Source: Paracoccaceae bacterium (GTDB lineage Bacteria; Pseudomonadota; Alphaproteobacteria; Rhodobacterales; Rhodobacteraceae). From it: 15,607 bases of DNA. A program made the position numbers and the translations under genes. The notes below the pieces were generated by a model. The model saw only the letters and a list, made by a program, of their open reading frames with translations, was not told the origin of the DNA and made no database searches. The DNA is taken from assembly GCA_007123625.1 (NCBI GenBank), contig SKKS01000158.1, positions 1 to 15,607 on the forward strand, written 5' to 3'. Shown one piece after another: positions 12,414 to 15,607 of this stretch. How positions within the stretch are numbered: position 1 is the first letter of the stretch; each line of letters begins with the position of its first letter.

Positions 12414-14288
12414 TTGAAACGCTCCGACAATCCCGCCGATCCGTTCAAGAAGGCGCTGGCCGAAGCTGCCCGCACCATGGCCGACGAACGCGAACTTACC
12501 GTCACCTATTCGGTCGATCCGCCGGGCATGGCCGGGGACACCATGCGCCTGCCGCAGGTTACCCGCCGGATGACCCGCGACGAGGTACTGCTGGCGCGCG
12601 GCACCGCTGATGCGCTGGCGCTGCGCCACCGCTATCATGACGCGGGCACGCATGCGCGCTACCTGCCGCAGGGGCAGATGGCGCGCGATCTGTACGATTC
12701 GATGGAAACCGCCCGCTGCGAAGCCGTGGGCGCACGCCACATGCCCGGCACTGTCGGCAACATCGACGCACGAATCGCCCACGACGCCGCGCGCAAGGGC
12801 TATGCCGACATCCGCAACCGTCAGGACGCGCCGCTTTCCGTGGCAGCGGGCTATATGGTGCGGGCGCTGACATCCGGCAAGGCGCTCCCGACGGGGGCGG
12901 ACAACGTGCTCGAATTGTGGCGCGGCTTCATCGAGGAACAGGCCGGCGGCACGCTCGACGGGGTGACCGATGTGCTGGACGACCAGCGCGCCTTCGCCCG
13001 CTTTGCGCGTCAGGTGATTTCGGACTTGGGCTATGGCGACCAGTTGGGCGACGACCCCGACGACACCGGCGACGAAGCCGACGACAGCGCAGAGATGCAG
13101 GACGACGACCAGCCAGACGATTCCGAAAACCCCGACGCGCAGGGTCAGGAAGACGAGGGCGAGCAGGAAGACAGCGACGACGACGCGCAGTCGCAGGATG
13201 CAGCCCAGGCCGAAGTTGCCATGGACGACCAGGCCGAGGACGAGATGTCCGACGAAACCGACCTGCCGCAGGGCGAAGCACCGCCCGAGCCGCCGGCCCC
13301 CGCCCCGCATTCCGAAGCAAGCATCGACTACAAGGTCTATGACACCACCTTTGACGAGGAAATCCGCGCCGAGGATCTGGCCGAGGCGGCGGAGCTGGAG
13401 CGGTTGCGCGCCTATCTGGACCAGCAGCTTGACCCGCTCAAGGGGGCGGTGTCGCGGCTGGCCAACAAGCTGCAGCGCCGCCTTCAGGCCCAGCAGAACC
13501 GAAGCTGGGAGTTCGACCTGGAGGAAGGCACGCTGGACGCCGGGCGGCTGGCGCGGGTGGTGGCCAACCCCACTACGCCACTGTCCTTCAAGGCCGAGAA
13601 AGACACCGATTTCCGCGATACGGTGGTGACGCTACTGCTGGACAACTCGGGCTCCATGCGCGGGCGGCCGATCTCGATCGCGGCGATCTGCGCCGATGTG
13701 CTGGCGCGCACGCTGGAACGCTGCCAGGTCAAGGTGGAAATTCTGGGCTTCACGACGCGCGCGTGGAAGGGCGGGCGGGCGCGCGAAAAATGGCTGGCCG
13801 ACGGGCGCCCCGCGGCGCCGGGACGGCTGAATGATCTGCGCCACATCGTCTACAAATCGGCCGATGCGCCGTGGCGGCGGGTGCGCGACAACCTGGGCCT
13901 GATGATGAAAGAGGGCCTGCTGAAGGAAAACATCGACGGCGAGGCGCTGGAATGGGCACACCGCCGCATGGCCGTCCGCCCCGAGGCCCGCAAGATCCTG
14001 ATGGTCATTTCCGACGGCGCGCCGGTCGATGACAGCACGCTGTCCGTCAATCCGGCGAATTATCTCGAAAAGCATCTGCGCGACGTGATCGCCATGGTCG
14101 AGCGGCGCCGCGCGGTCGAGTTGCTGGCCATCGGCATCGGCCATGATGTGACGCGCTATTATGAACGCGCGGTCACGATCACCGATGCCGAGCAGCTGGC
14201 CGGTGCGATCACCGAGCAACTTGCCGCACTGTTCGATTCCGACCCGCGCGCCCGCGCTCGCGTCATGGGGATCCGGCGCGCCGGATAG
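12414..14288 (+). CDS. cobT: aerobic cobaltochelatase subunit CobT
   Basis: CobT works with CobS and CobN to insert cobalt into hydrogenobyrinate a,c-diamide in the aerobic cobalamin pathway; CobS-CobT form the AAA+/VWA ATPase module. The 624-residue protein starts KRSDNPADPFKKALAEAARTMA and continues ELTVTYSVDPPGM, as CobT does. A long acidic, low-complexity linker occupies about 211-285. The C-terminal von Willebrand A domain has the metal-binding DNSGS motif at 410-414 and later VISDGAP. Length is close to known CobT. No ATG opens the protein: I chose TTG at 12414 (GTG at 12408 is the alternative). An ATG at 12285 would run through two hairpins and add 43 residues that look non-coding. cobS is not within the window. 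The convergent gene downstream is a glycosyltransferase. Confidence 0.95.
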   Translation: MKRSDNPADPFKKALAEAARTMADERELTVTYSVDPPGMAGDTMRLPQVTRRMTRDEVLLARGTADALALRHRYHDAGTHARYLPQGQMARDLYDSMETARCEAVGARHMPGTVGNIDARIAHDAARKGYADIRNRQDAPLSVAAGYMVRALTSGKALPTGADNVLELWRGFIEEQAGGTLDGVTDVLDDQRAFARFARQVISDLGYGDQLGDDPDDTGDEADDSAEMQDDDQPDDSENPDAQGQEDEGEQEDSDDDAQSQDAAQAEVAMDDQAEDEMSDETDLPQGEAPPEPPAPAPHSEASIDYKVYDTTFDEEIRAEDLAEAAELERLRAYLDQQLDPLKGAVSRLANKLQRRLQAQQNRSWEFDLEEGTLDAGRLARVVANPTTPLSFKAEKDTDFRDTVVTLLLDNSGSMRGRPISIAAICADVLARTLERCQVKVEILGFTTRAWKGGRAREKWLADGRPAAPGRLNDLRHIVYKSADAPWRRVRDNLGLMMKEGLLKENIDGEALEWAHRRMAVRPEARKILMVISDGAPVDDSTLSVNPANYLEKHLRDVIAMVERRRAVELLAIGIGHDVTRYYERAVTITDAEQLAGAITEQLAALFDSDPRARARVMGIRRAG

Positions 14289-14378
14289 AACCGGCCCCTG
14301 CGCAATAGCAGCTGCGGCGGGTACGAGACGGTGCGCCCGGGGTCAAGCAGAAGGACGGTGCACCGGCAAGTCGGGGTA

Positions 14379-14416
14379 TGGTCGCAGACTGCAATCGCTT
14401 TTCGCCCCGGCGACCA
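14379..14416. terminator. weak inverted repeat between convergent cobT and glycosyltransferase
   Basis: TGGTCGC (14379-14385) pairs with GCGACCA (14410-14416) across a 24-nt loop that contains a TTTT run (14399-14402). It sits in the 132-nt gap between the two converging stop codons. The long loop makes it a poor intrinsic terminator, and no better hairpin is obvious in the gap. Confidence 0.25.
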
Positions 14417-14420
14417 AGGG

Positions 14421-15491
14421 TCAGCCCCGCGCGGCCTGCCAGTCCTGCGCCACCTGCGTTACCGCTCGCGCCATGATCGCGGCGGCATCTTCCCAGCGTG
14501 GCAAGGCCTGCCCGGCGGCGCTGCCGGCGGCGGCCATTGCGGCATTGGTGCCCGGATCGTCCAGCACGAGTGCCAGCGCATCGCCGAACGCCGCCGCGTT
14601 ATCCACCGGCACCAGAAGGCCCGCGCCCGGCGGCACCGTGTCCGGCACCGCGCCCACGGCGCAACTGACCACCGGCAGCCCGTAAAGCAGCGCTTCGGAC
14701 AGCACCATGCCGTAACCTTCGTAGCGTGTCGCCAGGGCGAACACATGCGCCTGCCGGTACAGGCGGTCCAGCGGCTCGGGCCCCAGCACACCGGTGAAGC
14801 GCACGCGGTCGTCCAGCCCCAGGTCGGTGCACTGGCGGCGCAGCGCGGCCTCGACCGCTGCATCGTGGGTCATGCCCACGATCGCCGCCTGCCACGCCCG
14901 GTCGCGGACCCGGTCCAGCGCGGCCAGCAGCACGTCGTGGCCCTTGCGCTCGCAGATGATCCCCACTGCAAGGATCAGCGGTGGCGCGGCCTTGGCCACC
15001 AGTTCGGCGGGGGCCGCCGGGCGGTCGAAGCCCGGCAACGCGATGGAGATCCGCGCCTCAGGCACGCCGAAGTCGCGGATCAGGATCGCCCTTGTGTGCG
15101 GGCTCGGCACCACCACATGAGCGGCATGGCGCAGATTCGCGGTCTCGCGCGCGATCAGCGCACGGGCGATATCGGGCGGCAACCCGGCCTCAAGCCCCAG
15201 AGGGTGGTGCAGCATGGCGATCACCGGACGGTCCAGCGATGCCAGCACCGCCGTATCCATCGACCCGAACACCATACCATCAAGGATCAGCGGCGTGCCG
15301 GGCGGCAATGCGTGCAGTTTCGACGCCGCCTCGGCCTCGGCCTGTGCGGTGGGGTGCGGCCAGGAGGGCATGAGCGCGACATACTCCGTGGGAAGGCCGG
15401 TCGCGTTCAGGGTTTCCAGCATCCGGCGCTCATAGATATAGCCGCCGGTGCGGGTATTCAGGTCTCCGGGGATGGCAAAGGCCGCCTGCAT
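14421..15491 (-). CDS. GT4-type glycosyltransferase (GT-B fold)
   Basis: A 356-residue retaining glycosyltransferase of the family 4 type, transferring a sugar from a nucleotide donor to an unknown acceptor. The N-terminal domain begins MQAAFAIPGDL with the glycine loop NTRTGGYIYERRML (12-24). The C-terminal donor-binding domain shows LAVGIICERKGHDVLLAAL (174-192), RVRFTGVLGPEPLDRLY and the diagnostic E-x7-E motif EGYGMVLSE at 258-266, then GLPVVSCAVGAVPDTV. Length is slightly short but complete. ATG at 15491 has GGAG 9 nt upstream; a TTG at 15500 is possible but overlaps the preceding stop codon. It starts 5 nt after the end of a probable ABC permease gene, so the two are co-transcribed. The acceptor could be a lipid, exopolysaccharide or small molecule. 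Confidence 0.88.
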   Translation of the reverse strand: MQAAFAIPGDLNTRTGGYIYERRMLETLNATGLPTEYVALMPSWPHPTAQAEAEAASKLHALPPGTPLILDGMVFGSMDTAVLASLDRPVIAMLHHPLGLEAGLPPDIARALIARETANLRHAAHVVVPSPHTRAILIRDFGVPEARISIALPGFDRPAAPAELVAKAAPPLILAVGIICERKGHDVLLAALDRVRDRAWQAAIVGMTHDAAVEAALRRQCTDLGLDDRVRFTGVLGPEPLDRLYRQAHVFALATRYEGYGMVLSEALLYGLPVVSCAVGAVPDTVPPGAGLLVPVDNAAAFGDALALVLDDPGTNAAMAAAGSAAGQALPRWEDAAAIMARAVTQVAQDWQAARG

Positions 15492-15496
15492 GCTTG

Positions 15497-15607
15497 TCAA
15501 CTCCGCAATTGTTCCGGGGCCACGCGGGCCAGCACGCGCCGCTCGACCACCCCTACCAGTGCATAGCCCGCCGCCGAGCCAAGCGCCACCAGCACCACCG
15601 CCGACCA
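15497..15607 (-). CDS. C-terminal end of a probable ABC transporter permease (partial)
   Basis: The last 36 codons of a minus-strand gene are visible, ending in TGA at 15497-15499; the rest lies beyond the right edge. The tail begins WSAVVLVALGSAAGYALVG and ends VVERRVLARVAPEQLRS: a hydrophobic helix, then a basic ERR segment. This is how many binding-protein-dependent permeases of the SsuC/TauC/ThiX type finish (GYALV..VERR). That identity rests on resemblance of a short tail and could be wrong; another membrane protein is possible. The frame is supported by its position 5 nt ahead of the glycosyltransferase gene. Confidence 0.5.
   Translation of the reverse strand, partial: WSAVVLVALGSAAGYALVGVVERRVLARVAPEQLRS
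15501..15504 (-). promoter_or_regulatory. Shine-Dalgarno GGAG that fixes the glycosyltransferase start
   Basis: On the minus strand GGAG lies 9 nt before the ATG at 15491, inside the last codons of the upstream gene. This supports ATG over the overlapping TTG at 15500 and implies translational coupling. Confidence 0.6.

Noticed and set aside
14331..15566. A 411-codon plus-strand frame
   Set aside because: It is antisense to the glycosyltransferase, whose E-x7-E and glycine-loop motifs are clear. The plus-strand product is low-complexity.

Overview
The window is a GC-rich chromosomal segment, most likely from an alphaproteobacterium of the Rhodobacterales/Rhodobacteraceae type. I infer this from the dense high-GC coding, the aerobic-type cobaltochelatase subunit CobT, a YejA-like oligopeptide-binding protein, an STAS-fused MlaE permease system and a TbpB-like lipoprotein. 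I see no insertion sequence, integrase, tRNA, rRNA or CRISPR array, so it looks like ordinary core or near-core chromosome rather than an island.

Layout. Positions 1-181 are unusually AT-rich. They hold two stem-loops and a promoter-like pair on the minus strand, which could be a small RNA gene, plus a perfect 15-bp palindrome. A periplasmic peptide-binding protein (182-1996) stands alone on the plus strand, followed by a strong pair of alternative hairpins. A tight plus-strand operon then runs from 2218 to 5307: a class I SAM methyltransferase, a PfkB sugar kinase (probable pseudouridine kinase), pseudouridine-5'-phosphate glycosidase (psuG) and a DUF502 membrane protein. Each junction is a 4-bp ATGA overlap. 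The kinase and glycosidase together would salvage pseudouridine to uracil and ribose 5-phosphate.

A convergent minus-strand operon (10079 to 5448) encodes a complete lipid or hydrophobic-solute ABC system: STAS-MlaE permease fusion, MlaF-like ATPase, a very long MCE (MlaD-like) protein and a PqiC-like auxiliary lipoprotein. Gene content and order match the LinKLMN class. The MCE protein carries a tail of about four tandem helical repeats of 110-117 residues, a plausible periplasm-spanning needle that would meet the outer-membrane lipoprotein. This is the most interesting object in the window.

Next comes a minus-strand NADPH-dependent FMN reductase (10377-10982), divergent from a TbpB-like surface or outer-membrane lipoprotein (11290-12267, plus). 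cobT (12414-14288, plus) follows and is convergent with a GT4 glycosyltransferase (14421-15491, minus). The glycosyltransferase lies 5 nt behind the cut-off C-terminus of a probable ABC transporter permease that runs off the right edge.

I found no convincing wholly new system. The best leads are the repeat-tailed MCE transporter, the possible small RNA at the left edge, and the methyltransferase fused by overlap to pseudouridine salvage.
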